This document shows positions 27,062 to 35,826 of a stretch of 64,000 bases of DNA, in pieces; the first letter of the stretch is position 1; the number at the start of each line of letters is the position of its first letter. The position numbers and the translations under genes are program-made. The notes below the pieces were generated by a model. It was given only the letters and a program-made list of their open reading frames with translations, did no database searches and was not told the origin of the DNA. The stretch spans positions 180,610 to 244,609 of the forward strand of contig CANNAC010000005.1 of assembly GCA_947502495.1 (NCBI GenBank), written 5' to 3'. This DNA is from an uncultured Flavobacteriaceae bacterium (lineage in GTDB: Bacteria; Bacteroidota; Bacteroidia; Flavobacteriales; Flavobacteriaceae).

Positions 27062-27307
27062 ATTTAAATTAATTACTGCTGCTCTATCTACTCGGGAAAT
27101 CCCATGGATTTTCCTCTGGTTCGTTTTCTTTAACTAATTTATGCTAACCGTAACTTTCCTAAGCGTAAACAATTAAAAACCGATAACCACTTCCTTTTTC
27201 AATCTTGAAAACACAGACTTAAAACTCTTAGCTGATTTAAATCATATTTAAATTGGACTTATCCTAATATATTGTAATATAAAGGGCAAAAATAAATACG
27301 CAACATC

Positions 27308-27682
27308 ATGAAAACTAAAACCTTACTAGAACTATTCACCTTATCTTCCAGCCTATATTATTTGGCAAAAGACACCCATTTCATAGACAGATTGAATGAG
27401 TTTTCTGAAAAAGGAAAAGACAATATTAATAAAATGGCTTCCAATTCTGAAGTTGATGAAAATGGTGAAGAGCTTGAATTCATGGATAAAATAATCCAAA
27501 AAACAAGTCAGGTAAAAGAAGAACTAGAACATAAAATTGAAGAAGTAGTTGTTCAGTTTTATAAAAAAGTAAACATCGCTCATTTAGATGAAATCAAGGG
27601 ATTGAATGAAAAACTCGACAAAGCAGACAAAGCCATTGCCTTATTGGAAGCACGTTTAAACCATATAGAAACTAAAGAATAA
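27308..27682 (+). CDS. small coiled-coil protein (phasin/DUF-like)
   Basis: 124 residues, helical, with charged coiled-coil character (IQKTSQVKEELEHKIEEVVVQFYKKV and LNEKLDKADKAIALLEARLNHIETKE). The pattern recalls phasin-like / polyhydroxyalkanoate-associated proteins but no firm match can be claimed. The start lies 8 bp after a short A-rich leader. It is separated by 1 bp from the downstream ABC1 kinase gene and is almost certainly its operon partner, possibly an accessory subunit. Confidence 0.75.
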   Translation: MKTKTLLELFTLSSSLYYLAKDTHFIDRLNEFSEKGKDNINKMASNSEVDENGEELEFMDKIIQKTSQVKEELEHKIEEVVVQFYKKVNIAHLDEIKGLNEKLDKADKAIALLEARLNHIETKE

Positions 27683-27683
27683 T

Positions 27684-29393
27684 ATGAAAGGTTTCACTGC
27701 AATAAAAAACAAATACCGATCGGCCTCAAGATATAATCAAATTCTACGGGTTCTAATCAAATATGGTTTTGAAGACCTTGTACATTATCTTGAAAAAAGC
27801 AAACGCTTTACAATTGTTCAACATATAATACCTCAAGCTTCCAGAAAGCACGCAAAAATGTATTCTAAGTGGGCAAAAATGCGCTTGGTGTGTGAAGAAT
27901 TAGGTCCCACATTTGTAAAGTTTGGCCAGATAATGAGTAGCCATCCAGACTTGATTCCTTTAGAGTTAGTGCAAGAATTAGAAAAACTACAAGACAACGT
28001 ACCACCAATGCTTGAAAATGAAGCAAAGGATATGGTGGAATCTGAATTAAAGGATAACGTGAACAACTTATTTGCCTGGTTTGATCCAAAACCATTTGCT
28101 TCTGCATCCATCGCTCAAGTACATATTGCAACCTTGCATTCTGGAGATCGTGTTGCTTTAAAAATACAACGTCCTGGCATTAAAGAAACTATTATAGAAG
28201 ATATAAAAGTGATGTACTCCATTGCCGAGGTACTTGAAAAACGTATTCCTTCTATAAAAAGTTTTGACCCGCTTGGTTTAGTAAGAAACTTTGAAGCGTC
28301 TATTTTAAAAGAACTAGATTTTATTCATGAGTCTATAAACGTGCAACGGTTTTATAATAACATTACACAAGATGAGGATAGAACACAGTTTGCCCACGCA
28401 CCAAAAGTGTATCAAAAATATACAACAGCTAAAGTCCTTGCTTTAGAATTTATAGATGGCATCAAAATTAACAAAATAAAAGTATTAGAAGAAAAAGGGT
28501 TTGATTGTAAAATTATTGCAAGACGTTTGGCTAAAAGTTACTTCAAACAAATTTTTGAGTACGGTTTCTTTCACGCAGATCCGCATCCAGGTAATTTATT
28601 GGTATTACCTAACGGTCATATTTGCTATTTAGATTTTGGTATGATGGGCAGTATTCTGCCAAGAGATATTATAACATTTGGTCAGTTATTTATGGCTATT
28701 ACCAAAAAAGATGTAAAAAAGATAATTCGCGCTTTGCAACATTTATCAAGCAATACGTCTATAACTAATATGAGAGCGTTAGAATTTGATATTAACGAGT
28801 TTGTAGAAAACCATTATGTTAGAGCAGTTCATAAAAATGAAATGAGCACAATTATGCTAGAACTAAAGGATATAATTATTGCTCACGGTTTAAAAGTACC
28901 ATCTCATTTTTTCCTTTTTGCAAGATCACTGGTTACTATTGAAGGTGTCATACAAAAACTAGACCCAGAACTGGATCAATTTGCAATGGTTCGTCCCTAT
29001 TTAATAAAGATTGTAGCCAAAAAATTTAACCCTACAAGAATAGGAGAAAAAACACTGAATTCGCTTTACGAGTTTGGTAACTATATGGAAGAATTCCCAA
29101 GGGATTTAAAAAATGCAATCCGAAAAATTAATAGCGGACAAGTAAAAGTAGATTTAACACACAAAGGTATCGATCCAATGGTGCATACCATGCAACGCGT
29201 AACCAAGCAACTGGTTACTGCTTTTATAATGGCAGCCTTAATTATTGGCGCTTCGCTGTTTATTATCTCAGAAGTAGAACCGCTATGGAAAGGCTATTCT
29301 ATAATTGGTGTGGTATGCATAGTAATAACGCTAATTTTGGCTTATGGAATGCTACGTAATGTCAGTAAAGGGGATTACGACAATAAAGAGTAA
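27684..29393 (+). CDS. ABC1/AarF/UbiB-family atypical kinase
   Basis: 569 residues. Characteristic motifs: KxGQ-type KFGQIMSSHPDLIP, the Ala-rich ASIAQVH loop in place of a Gly-rich loop, VALKIQRPG (ATP lysine), ELDFIHES, a HADPHPGNLLV catalytic loop and DFGMMG. Two hydrophobic helices lie at the C-terminus (about 505-555), placing it at the membrane. UbiB-type kinases support quinone (here menaquinone) or lipid metabolism. The start follows the coiled-coil gene almost directly. Confidence 0.92.
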   Translation: MKGFTAIKNKYRSASRYNQILRVLIKYGFEDLVHYLEKSKRFTIVQHIIPQASRKHAKMYSKWAKMRLVCEELGPTFVKFGQIMSSHPDLIPLELVQELEKLQDNVPPMLENEAKDMVESELKDNVNNLFAWFDPKPFASASIAQVHIATLHSGDRVALKIQRPGIKETIIEDIKVMYSIAEVLEKRIPSIKSFDPLGLVRNFEASILKELDFIHESINVQRFYNNITQDEDRTQFAHAPKVYQKYTTAKVLALEFIDGIKINKIKVLEEKGFDCKIIARRLAKSYFKQIFEYGFFHADPHPGNLLVLPNGHICYLDFGMMGSILPRDIITFGQLFMAITKKDVKKIIRALQHLSSNTSITNMRALEFDINEFVENHYVRAVHKNEMSTIMLELKDIIIAHGLKVPSHFFLFARSLVTIEGVIQKLDPELDQFAMVRPYLIKIVAKKFNPTRIGEKTLNSLYEFGNYMEEFPRDLKNAIRKINSGQVKVDLTHKGIDPMVHTMQRVTKQLVTAFIMAALIIGASLFIISEVEPLWKGYSIIGVVCIVITLILAYGMLRNVSKGDYDNKE

Positions 29394-29439
29394 AGGTCTA
29401 CGCTACTCCACCGTAACACGTAACTTTGATAAAGGATTT

Positions 29440-29483
29440 AAACCTAAAAAAGCACAATGTTACCATTGTGCTTTTTTAGGTTT
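29440..29483. terminator. perfect bidirectional terminator
   Basis: Twenty base pairs pair without mismatch around a TTAC loop, and the AAACCTAAAAAAG / CTTTTTTAGGTTT ends give T-runs on both strands, between two convergent genes. Confidence 0.93.
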
Positions 29484-29494
29484 ATAATTAATAA

Positions 29495-30094
29495 TTAAGG
29501 TTTAGAAAATGCCATTTTTAAATGACTGAAAGCTTGTGAAACTTCTCCTTGAAAATGCTCCCATTTCGTTTCTTCTTTTTTCGCGTACTTAGCCTTGAAT
29601 TTTTCGATATAGCTGTTAAATTCCTGCTTTCCTTTTTCAAAAGATTCTTTAGCACCAACGGTACTATCTTTAAAATGATCTTCCAACACCTCTAGTTGTA
29701 TCTTAAATTTTTCGATTTCTACAAGTACTAAGGCATACATATGGCTAAGTTTTTTGTTCGTTTTAATCTTAACCTCAATTTCATGAATCGATAACAACAA
29801 TTGCTTCTTTTGCTTAGCAAAAGCTTCCTTTGTTTCTGCTTTTCCTAAAGCCAATTGAACACGAAGTTCGTCCATTTTTTTATTAATGTCCTCTATCTTT
29901 TCTTTTCCTGATTCTATTTTAAATTTACTATCATGTATAAATAGGTTAAATTTCTTTTTAAGCTCTTCATACTTATCCTGTGCTTCTGCTTTACCCAAAG
30001 CTGCTTGTACTTGAAATTCTTCTATTTCTACAGCACTCTTTTTTAGAGCTTCCGTAATTTTGTCTACAAATTTAGCATGTTCCTTATTTTCCAT
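29495..30094 (-). CDS. coiled-coil protein with internal duplication
   Basis: 199 residues, charged, almost wholly helical. Two copies of a unit of about 50 residues are visible: QAALGKAEAQDKYEELKKKF near residue 29 and QLALGKAETKEAFAKQKKQL near residue 80. A weaker third copy begins near residue 130 (LEVLEDHFKDSTVGAKESFEK). The LGKAEx(11-13)K pattern suggests an extended antiparallel or multimeric rod. No signal peptide. Function unknown; it is convergent with the ABC1 kinase operon, sharing its terminator. Confidence 0.75.
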   Translation of the reverse strand: MENKEHAKFVDKITEALKKSAVEIEEFQVQAALGKAEAQDKYEELKKKFNLFIHDSKFKIESGKEKIEDINKKMDELRVQLALGKAETKEAFAKQKKQLLLSIHEIEVKIKTNKKLSHMYALVLVEIEKFKIQLEVLEDHFKDSTVGAKESFEKGKQEFNSYIEKFKAKYAKKEETKWEHFQGEVSQAFSHLKMAFSKP

Positions 30095-30174
30095 AATATT
30101 TTAGATTTTTGTTTCCATCAAATATCATCATAATAATCATTGCTTAAAATGATAAATCTCAGTTATTCAATCTT

Positions 30175-30420
30175 TTATATTTTCACATGCTTCCCCTTTT
30201 CAAAACTTTTACACTTTGTTTTGGCATATGAATGGTAATTTTCATACTCCTTAAATGACTTGTCTTCAAAATAATTCAAAGTTATTTTGTTATTGTTATC
30301 CTTACTCGTTGTCCCTGCCAAATTTATAATGAAAACCATTTTATGGAAACAAGGTGTTTTTTTGTTTCCAATACAGTTTGAGTTTTTACCAATTTCTGCT
30401 AACTTCGTTTTACTTTGCAT
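30175..30420 (-). CDS. possible small protein, unassigned
   Basis: An 81-residue frame with basic, Lys-rich composition and a plausible internal segment (KMVFIINLAGTTSKDNNNKITLNYFEDKSFKEYENYHSYA). There is no signal peptide, though three cysteines are present. It may be the C-terminal remnant of a larger secreted protein or a stand-alone gene. It lies in a gap between two better-supported genes. No recognised domain. Confidence 0.35.
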   Translation of the reverse strand: MQSKTKLAEIGKNSNCIGNKKTPCFHKMVFIINLAGTTSKDNNNKITLNYFEDKSFKEYENYHSYAKTKCKSFEKGKHVKI

Positions 30421-30483
30421 GTAATACCCTAATAATGTACCTTACTCGTATACACGATACAGAATCTAAAACCACATAACAAA

Positions 30484-31611
30484 ATGGGAATACCTTGTTT
30501 CATAAACCTTCACACCAAAAACAGAAAAGGAATAGCCTCCCTTTTTACCCTTATGCTTTTCGTATTATTAAGTGCTTGTAAAGAACAAAAGCAATTACCT
30601 ATCCAACAAGAGATTCCTATAGAATCTTATACAAATAGTCTTACAAAAGATACGGTTGTAAAAGAAAGCCTTCCGGTAAACTTTCCATTTCTAGAAGCTT
30701 CCATCGACGATCAAATTAGCCCATTTGTACGTCGAATATTTCAAGATAAAAAAGATCATTTTTGGTTTGGTACTAATGGCGATGGCGTTGCTAGATACAA
30801 TGGCCATACACTAGAATATTTTTCTGTTAACAACGGACTTGGAGGTAGTGCCGTTCGCGGAATTGTAGAAGATAACACCGGAAACATCTGGTTTGGTACC
30901 GAAAGAGGACTAACCAAATACGATGGCGATGCCTTTAAAAATTACAGCGAAAAGGATGGCCTAATTCACAATAATGTGTGGAGCCTTTTTATAGATAGTA
31001 AAGGAATAATATGGATAGGTACCTTGCAAGGCGTATCTTGTTTTAACGGAAAAACATTCACCACTTTCGAACTCCCAGAAACAGAACCCGATTATAACCG
31101 AGGTGTTACTAGCAAGAAAATAGTACACAGTATTATGGAAGACAGCAAGGGCCAAGTGTGGTTTGGCACCAATAAAGGTGCATTTGTGTATGACGGAAAA
31201 GCTTTAACCAATATTTCGGAAAAGGACGGCTTATGTAACAATTCGGTAAATGATATTTTAGAAGATAAAAAAGGAAATATTTGGTTTGCTACGCATTACA
31301 AAGGTGTTTGTTATTGGGACGGAAAAATCTTCACCAGCTTGCCTACCAAACAAAGAGAAAGTGGCACCGAAGTCTGGAGTTTATTCGAAGATACCGCTGG
31401 TCAAATATGGTTTCCTATTGAAAGTTTTGGGGTGTACCGCTACAATGAAAAATCCCTTACCAATTTTAATTTCCAACACGGACTTACTAGCAACGCGATT
31501 CAATGCGCTTTTGAAGATAAAGACGGACGACTATGGCTTGGCGGTTATATGGGACTATTTCGTTATGACGGCCAATCCTTTGTTAATGTAACCAAAAATG
31601 GTCCGTGGTAA
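30484..31611 (+). CDS. two-component-regulator-type propeller lipoprotein
   Basis: 375 residues; the lipobox LLSAC (Cys32) makes it a lipoprotein. The mature part has six or seven copies of the regulator-propeller blade (Reg_prop: GNIWFGTERGLTKYDG, QVWFGTNKGAFVYDG, RLWLGGYMGLFRYDG), the module found as the sensor of hybrid two-component systems of Bacteroidota, but here without a kinase. It probably binds a carbohydrate or protein ligand at the cell surface. It is a single gene, ending in a hairpin terminator. Confidence 0.85.
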   Translation: MGIPCFINLHTKNRKGIASLFTLMLFVLLSACKEQKQLPIQQEIPIESYTNSLTKDTVVKESLPVNFPFLEASIDDQISPFVRRIFQDKKDHFWFGTNGDGVARYNGHTLEYFSVNNGLGGSAVRGIVEDNTGNIWFGTERGLTKYDGDAFKNYSEKDGLIHNNVWSLFIDSKGIIWIGTLQGVSCFNGKTFTTFELPETEPDYNRGVTSKKIVHSIMEDSKGQVWFGTNKGAFVYDGKALTNISEKDGLCNNSVNDILEDKKGNIWFATHYKGVCYWDGKIFTSLPTKQRESGTEVWSLFEDTAGQIWFPIESFGVYRYNEKSLTNFNFQHGLTSNAIQCAFEDKDGRLWLGGYMGLFRYDGQSFVNVTKNGPW

Positions 31612-31665
31612 AAAGGACATCAATAGCGCTACACATATAATAAAACAAACCTATTAATGGTTTTT

Positions 31666-31697
31666 AAAAACCACTTTGTGAAAGCTTGGTGGTTTTT
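31666..31697 (+). terminator. intrinsic terminator after the propeller gene
   Basis: AAAAACCAC pairs with GTGGTTTTT around a TTTGTGAAAGCTTG loop, then a T-run; it resembles the one at 27029 and a half-copy at 35394-35415. Confidence 0.8.
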
Positions 31698-32055
31698 TTA
31701 TGCTTTTTATTTAGCAATGATGCGTAGCACAAAACAGACAACACAAACCACCGCAACACGCTCAATAATAGAAAAATACGTAGAACTACGTGTTTTATAA
31801 TAGACAAATAAAAACTAACTTGTATGCGTACGGATTTACCTAAACAATAGACTTATTATCTCCCTTCGTATTTACAGGGGTTAATCGACAAAAGTGATAA
31901 TATAATACGTTGGCAGTAATAGGACAAAAATCAGAACCAAATGATAAAATTCTTTAGAGTATCGAAACACAATTTAGTAAAACAAAATCAAAGATCTAGT
32001 AGACCTTTGGTTGAGATAGCCGCTTGCGGTCGTCTTAAAAACCCGCTTTAAAAAT
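31698..32055. repeat. intergenic element A (palindrome AAAATACGTAG/CTACGTGTTTT and ACGTTGGCA boundary)
   Basis: No gene seen. Around 31773-31796 there is an 11-bp palindrome with one mismatch. A GTGATAATATAATACGTTGGCAGTAAT boundary-like motif ends near 31920. The arrangement repeats, diverged, at 35386-35640. The remainder up to the DUF6090 ATG is AT-rich. Confidence 0.55.
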
Positions 32056-32817
32056 ATGATTCAGTTCTTTCGTAAAATTAGACAAAATTTACTTTTAGAA
32101 GGTAAAACTGGCAAATACCTAAAATATGCTATTGGAGAAATTGTACTCGTGGTTATTGGAATATTAATTGCGTTACAAATTAATAATTGGAATGAGAATA
32201 GAAAAAGGAACATGGAAGAGGTTTTGATATTAAATAGCCTTCATGAAGATTTGGAACTAGCAAAAAAGCAATCAGAAACTAATATTTTGACGGAACAAGA
32301 ATTGAAAAAGGCCTTACTTTTTCTAATCAATTATCAATCCAACAACTCCGAATTAAAAAAAACTATGGATTTAGATTCCGTTTTTAGTCATGGTCTTTGG
32401 AGTTTAGGAGGCACTATTCCAGTCATAAATGCATATTCAGATTATAAAAACACAGGTAAAATTGGCCTTATTAAAAACAAAAATCTAAGAAAAAAATTCA
32501 CTGATTTAGAAATGAGTTTAGGGGATCTAAAAGAACTAACGAATGACCGAACGAATGTTCAACAAATTAGAATTGATAATATTGCAGAAAATGATATTAA
32601 TTTTATCCGTTTAACAAAACGTAGTATACCGGAATTAAATATTGAAAATGAAATAGAAAACGATTATAATTTGATTTTAAATAATTCTAGAATACGAAAT
32701 CTATTTGCAATGAAATTAAGAATGTCTAATGACGTAAATAAATATAATAAAGATCTGAAATTGGAGATTCTCCATATAATGACTTTAATTAATTCAGAAT
32801 TAAATAATAAAAAATAA
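32056..32817 (+). CDS. DUF6090-like membrane-anchored protein
   Basis: 253 residues. The N-terminus (MIQFFRKIRQNLLLEGKTGK, YAIGEIVLVVIGILIALQINNWNENRK) is a single membrane helix in the arrangement seen in the flavobacterial DUF6090 family; the rest is a helical, charged domain in the periplasm or cytoplasm. No catalytic motif can be seen. It is AT-rich and surrounded by boundary-like sequences (ACGTTGGCA before, TAACGAAAGGCAAAC at the stop), so it is probably an accessory gene. Function unknown. Confidence 0.8.
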   Translation: MIQFFRKIRQNLLLEGKTGKYLKYAIGEIVLVVIGILIALQINNWNENRKRNMEEVLILNSLHEDLELAKKQSETNILTEQELKKALLFLINYQSNNSELKKTMDLDSVFSHGLWSLGGTIPVINAYSDYKNTGKIGLIKNKNLRKKFTDLEMSLGDLKELTNDRTNVQQIRIDNIAENDINFIRLTKRSIPELNIENEIENDYNLILNNSRIRNLFAMKLRMSNDVNKYNKDLKLEILHIMTLINSELNNKK

Positions 32818-32969
32818 CGAAAGGCAAACATCAGGTATTATTAATTGTTAGGTACTCGCCTACACGGAAAATCTTTCCGGATTTTGTATTCAGATTGTAT
32901 TTGCAAAATTAGTTACTTAAACACGCGATTAATCATAAACAACATGGTTAACAAATATTTGATAAATGC

Positions 32970-33617
32970 ATGACTAGAAAGGAAAGAATACAAAAGTTTT
33001 ACAGCAAGAAACCCTCTATTATATCTCAAGGTATTCCAAAGAAAGAACAAGAAAGTCGCTCCGTAGGATGGCGTTCTAAAGATTCTGCTAATGAAAGTTA
33101 TAGTGCTGCCTCGTCTTATGCTTTTCTTCATGATAAAGAAATCAAAAGTGTCCTGGATGTAGGCGCTGGATTGGGTGGATTTCTTTCCTTTCTAAGGCAT
33201 ACAAGAGGATTTGATGGCAACTATTATGGTATTGAAATATTAGAAGACTTTTTTTCCTATGCCAATACCAAATATCTAAATGATCCTATGGCAAAATTTG
33301 TTTGTGGAGACTTTTTATTATTCCCATTGGATAATCATATTTTCGATTGGTCCTTTTCTATTGGTAGTCTTTCCGTTATTCAGGAAGATCAAAAGCATGA
33401 AAATAGCAAAACCATACTTAAAATGTATGCGGTATCTAAATTTGGTTTTAGTATCTTTTTAAATGACGCAAATAAATGTCAAGTTTTAAAAGGCCATGAC
33501 ATCGATAATTTCGTTACACAGATTCATGAGTTACTCCCTAATTGCAAGGCTATTGAGGTTAATCCATTTGGTAAAGGAAACCTGCCAGCCAAGACAATGA
33601 TTCATGTATTAAAATAA
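32970..33617 (+). CDS. class I SAM-dependent methyltransferase
   Basis: 215 residues. Motif I is VLDVGAGLGGFLSFLR (residues about 55-70), the acidic loop YYGIEILEDF and the later FVCGDFLLFPLDNHIFDWSFSIGSL match the Rossmann methyltransferase fold. The substrate is not apparent and no pathway partner is adjacent. The start ATG lies 9 codons before the first conserved stretch (KFYSKKPSIISQGIPKK). It forms a single gene in the accessory region. Confidence 0.82.
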   Translation: MTRKERIQKFYSKKPSIISQGIPKKEQESRSVGWRSKDSANESYSAASSYAFLHDKEIKSVLDVGAGLGGFLSFLRHTRGFDGNYYGIEILEDFFSYANTKYLNDPMAKFVCGDFLLFPLDNHIFDWSFSIGSLSVIQEDQKHENSKTILKMYAVSKFGFSIFLNDANKCQVLKGHDIDNFVTQIHELLPNCKAIEVNPFGKGNLPAKTMIHVLK

Positions 33618-33724
33618 TTTTAATGGGATGAAAACATTTGCGAACAATACTTAAAAATAATCCGTAGATTAGTGCGTAAACAAAGAATAGTATACTTTGA
33701 AAAACATTCTACGAAAAACAAAAA

Positions 33725-34288
33725 ATGGAATTATATAAAAGAATATTGGAACTAATAGATATAAATCTCATTTACTGTCTGATTCCAATAATTCTGACTT
33801 TAATGGTTATCGAACGCTGCTTTAAAAATCGATTTGAAACAAAAAAAACGCTGTATTTAATTCGCTGGACAATACTTATTTATACCATAGTCACCTTTAT
33901 TTTTTATTTTATTGAAATAGCTATGCATCCAGAGGAATATGCTTTTATTAATCGAGCAACAGGACCTTATGCATTTGCATATTGGATCATGCTTTTATCT
34001 GCTTCCATTTTACCGCTTACTTTATTCAATAAAAAATTAGCGTCCAAATTTTGGTATGTGCTGTTAGTCGCATTTGCTATGAAAAGCGGTATGTATTTTG
34101 AACGCTTCGTGATAATCGTGACAAGTTTTCATCGAGACTATTTACCCGGCAATAGCAATACAGAATTAATAGACGTATTCTTTTTTGGTATTGGAATGCT
34201 ATTTCTACAAGGAGTGCTAATTGCAATTTTTACTTTGGGGATATTTGAAATAATCAAAAAACAAAAAAAAGGGCAGAACACTTTTTAA
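33725..34288 (+). CDS. membrane protein resembling the ActC/NrfD C-terminal half
   Basis: 187 residues with about five membrane helices. The segment KSGMYFERFVIIVTSFHRDYLPG closely recalls the conserved ERFxIIVxSxxRDYLP signature of the quinone-binding subunit ActC/ActF of the alternative complex III and NrfD-like proteins, but the protein is less than half their length and has no cytochrome or FeS gene beside it. It is either a shortened paralogue or an independent small family. Its function, if any, would be membrane quinone interaction (inference). Confidence 0.65.
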   Translation: MELYKRILELIDINLIYCLIPIILTLMVIERCFKNRFETKKTLYLIRWTILIYTIVTFIFYFIEIAMHPEEYAFINRATGPYAFAYWIMLLSASILPLTLFNKKLASKFWYVLLVAFAMKSGMYFERFVIIVTSFHRDYLPGNSNTELIDVFFFGIGMLFLQGVLIAIFTLGIFEIIKKQKKGQNTF

Positions 34289-34289
34289 C

Positions 34290-35348
34290 TTATACCAATC
34301 CCCTTTTTATCTGTGCTACGATTTGGTTCCCTCTATAAATAGCACCTTCCATATAGCCTCCATAACTTGGTGACGTTTCCGAACCTGCAATAAAAAAACG
34401 ATCCTTTACATATGCTTTTTGATATATGGGATGGCCGTTGTTTTCGTGCGGACTTATAAATCCAGAATCCGCTGTGGCAACTAAAGGTTCTTCGCTCCAA
34501 TTCTTTTCTTCATACGAAAGATAATTACTTCCATCTTCCCCAAAAAACTTAAAAAGCTGTTCCCGTACTTTTTCTTCTCTATAGGCTTTGGTTTCGGTAG
34601 CTAAAGCACCATGTAAAAAACCCATTAATGCAAAGTGTTTATGCTCCAAATCAGTATGATCATACATTTCTGTAAACGGACCGACATTACTAAAACCAAC
34701 ACCAGACAACCCTTTTTCTTTCCAGAAGGCACTTTTATACACCAATGCAAACTTAATGGCATCCTTCATCCAGGTATGTGTATGCTTGGCAACTTGTATC
34801 AAATTGCTATCTAATGCGGGAGAAAACGCCACGCTATGTACCAATACTTTTGGTGGTATTGTAGAAACCACAAGATCTGCAGCAAAAGCGGTGTTTTCCG
34901 TAAGAACTTCTACCCCACTTTCTGTGGTATTCATTTGCTGTACTTTTTGATTGAACAACAATTCCTCTTTAGAAAAATCCATGGCTAATTGCTCTAAAAG
35001 AACACGCGTACCACCAGCAATTCGATAACTTATTTCTTGATTTTGTGGAAGCTGAAAACGTTGTACTGCATTCGCACTTGTTGCTTCAAATAAAGCATCA
35101 CCACGCATGTCTTGTTCAAATAAGGTAATGTTTAATTCGCTACACAATTTTAATAGTTCTTCATTGTATTTCCATAACCAGGTTGCACCTAATTCTACAT
35201 GGGTATCATGCACGTTTTTGGTGAAAATTCTTCCGCCAATTCTAGTATTCGCTTCTAGAATACGTACTAAAAAACCTTCTTTTTTTAATCTATATCCCAA
35301 ATACAAACCCGAAAGTCCAGCGCCAATAATTACTATTTTCTTATTCAT
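34290..35348 (-). CDS. flavin-containing amine oxidoreductase
   Basis: 352 residues with an N-terminal FAD-binding Rossmann motif VIIGAGLSGLYLGYRLKKEG, LEANTRIGGRIFTK, an ATWLW segment, and the C-terminal FIAGSETSPSYGGYMEGAIYRG, all typical of monoamine-oxidase-like flavoproteins. It probably oxidises an amine or a related CH-NH substrate, with no visible specificity. No signal peptide. It is convergent with the membrane protein gene, 1 bp apart. Confidence 0.88.
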   Translation of the reverse strand: MNKKIVIIGAGLSGLYLGYRLKKEGFLVRILEANTRIGGRIFTKNVHDTHVELGATWLWKYNEELLKLCSELNITLFEQDMRGDALFEATSANAVQRFQLPQNQEISYRIAGGTRVLLEQLAMDFSKEELLFNQKVQQMNTTESGVEVLTENTAFAADLVVSTIPPKVLVHSVAFSPALDSNLIQVAKHTHTWMKDAIKFALVYKSAFWKEKGLSGVGFSNVGPFTEMYDHTDLEHKHFALMGFLHGALATETKAYREEKVREQLFKFFGEDGSNYLSYEEKNWSEEPLVATADSGFISPHENNGHPIYQKAYVKDRFFIAGSETSPSYGGYMEGAIYRGNQIVAQIKRGLV

Positions 35349-35385
35349 TCTTTCAAAGGTAACGAAGATTGGGTGTATACAAAAC

Positions 35386-35640
35386 TGCTATGCGAAAGCT
35401 TGGTGGTTTTTTATGCTTTTTTTATAGGGATTACGGTTTACCGTAAAATAGTTTATAGAGCGTTTTATAACTTGGCCTTGCGGGATAAAAATACGTAGTT
35501 CTACGTATTTTATGATTGAGGAATAAATGCTAACTTGGGTGCTTGCCTTTACAGGCTTATATGAATAATAGCCCTAGAATCCTCTGTTGTATTTTTGGGA
35601 TACAAGCAATAGAAGTGATGATATAACGAGTTGTAAACAA
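35386..35640. repeat. intergenic element B, diverged copy of element A
   Basis: It shares GAAAGCTTGGTGGTTTTTTATG with 31682-31702, then a perfect 11-bp palindrome (AAAATACGTAG at 35488-35498, CTACGTATTTT at 35501-35511), and ends in AGTGATGATATAACGAGTTG, matching the end of element A. The whole 35349-35826 gap has no gene. Confidence 0.6.
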
Positions 35641-35662
35641 GCTTAATACAACCGAACATTAG

Positions 35663-35732
35663 GCACATTTGGTTTTTGCCAAAGCCTAAATCCAAAGCTA
35701 AAAAACCAAAAGAGCCTAATCTTGCCAACGCT
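35663..35732 (+). repeat. left flanking repeat of the Dnd-like operon
   Basis: It starts GCACATTTGGTTTTTGCC, has CAAAAGAGC in the middle and ends GCCAACGCT. The outer parts (TAGGC...GCCTA and CATTTGGTTTTT/AAAAACCAAAAG) form a long imperfect hairpin. A related copy, in the same orientation, lies at 41609-41683 just beyond the operon. Confidence 0.65.
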
Positions 35733-35826
35733 GAAAGAAAATTGAGGAAAACCGTAAACTGAATAAAAAAATTAAATGTATTTTAGATAATTCAAATTGT
35801 AATAAAAGAATCTGCACATATTAAGA

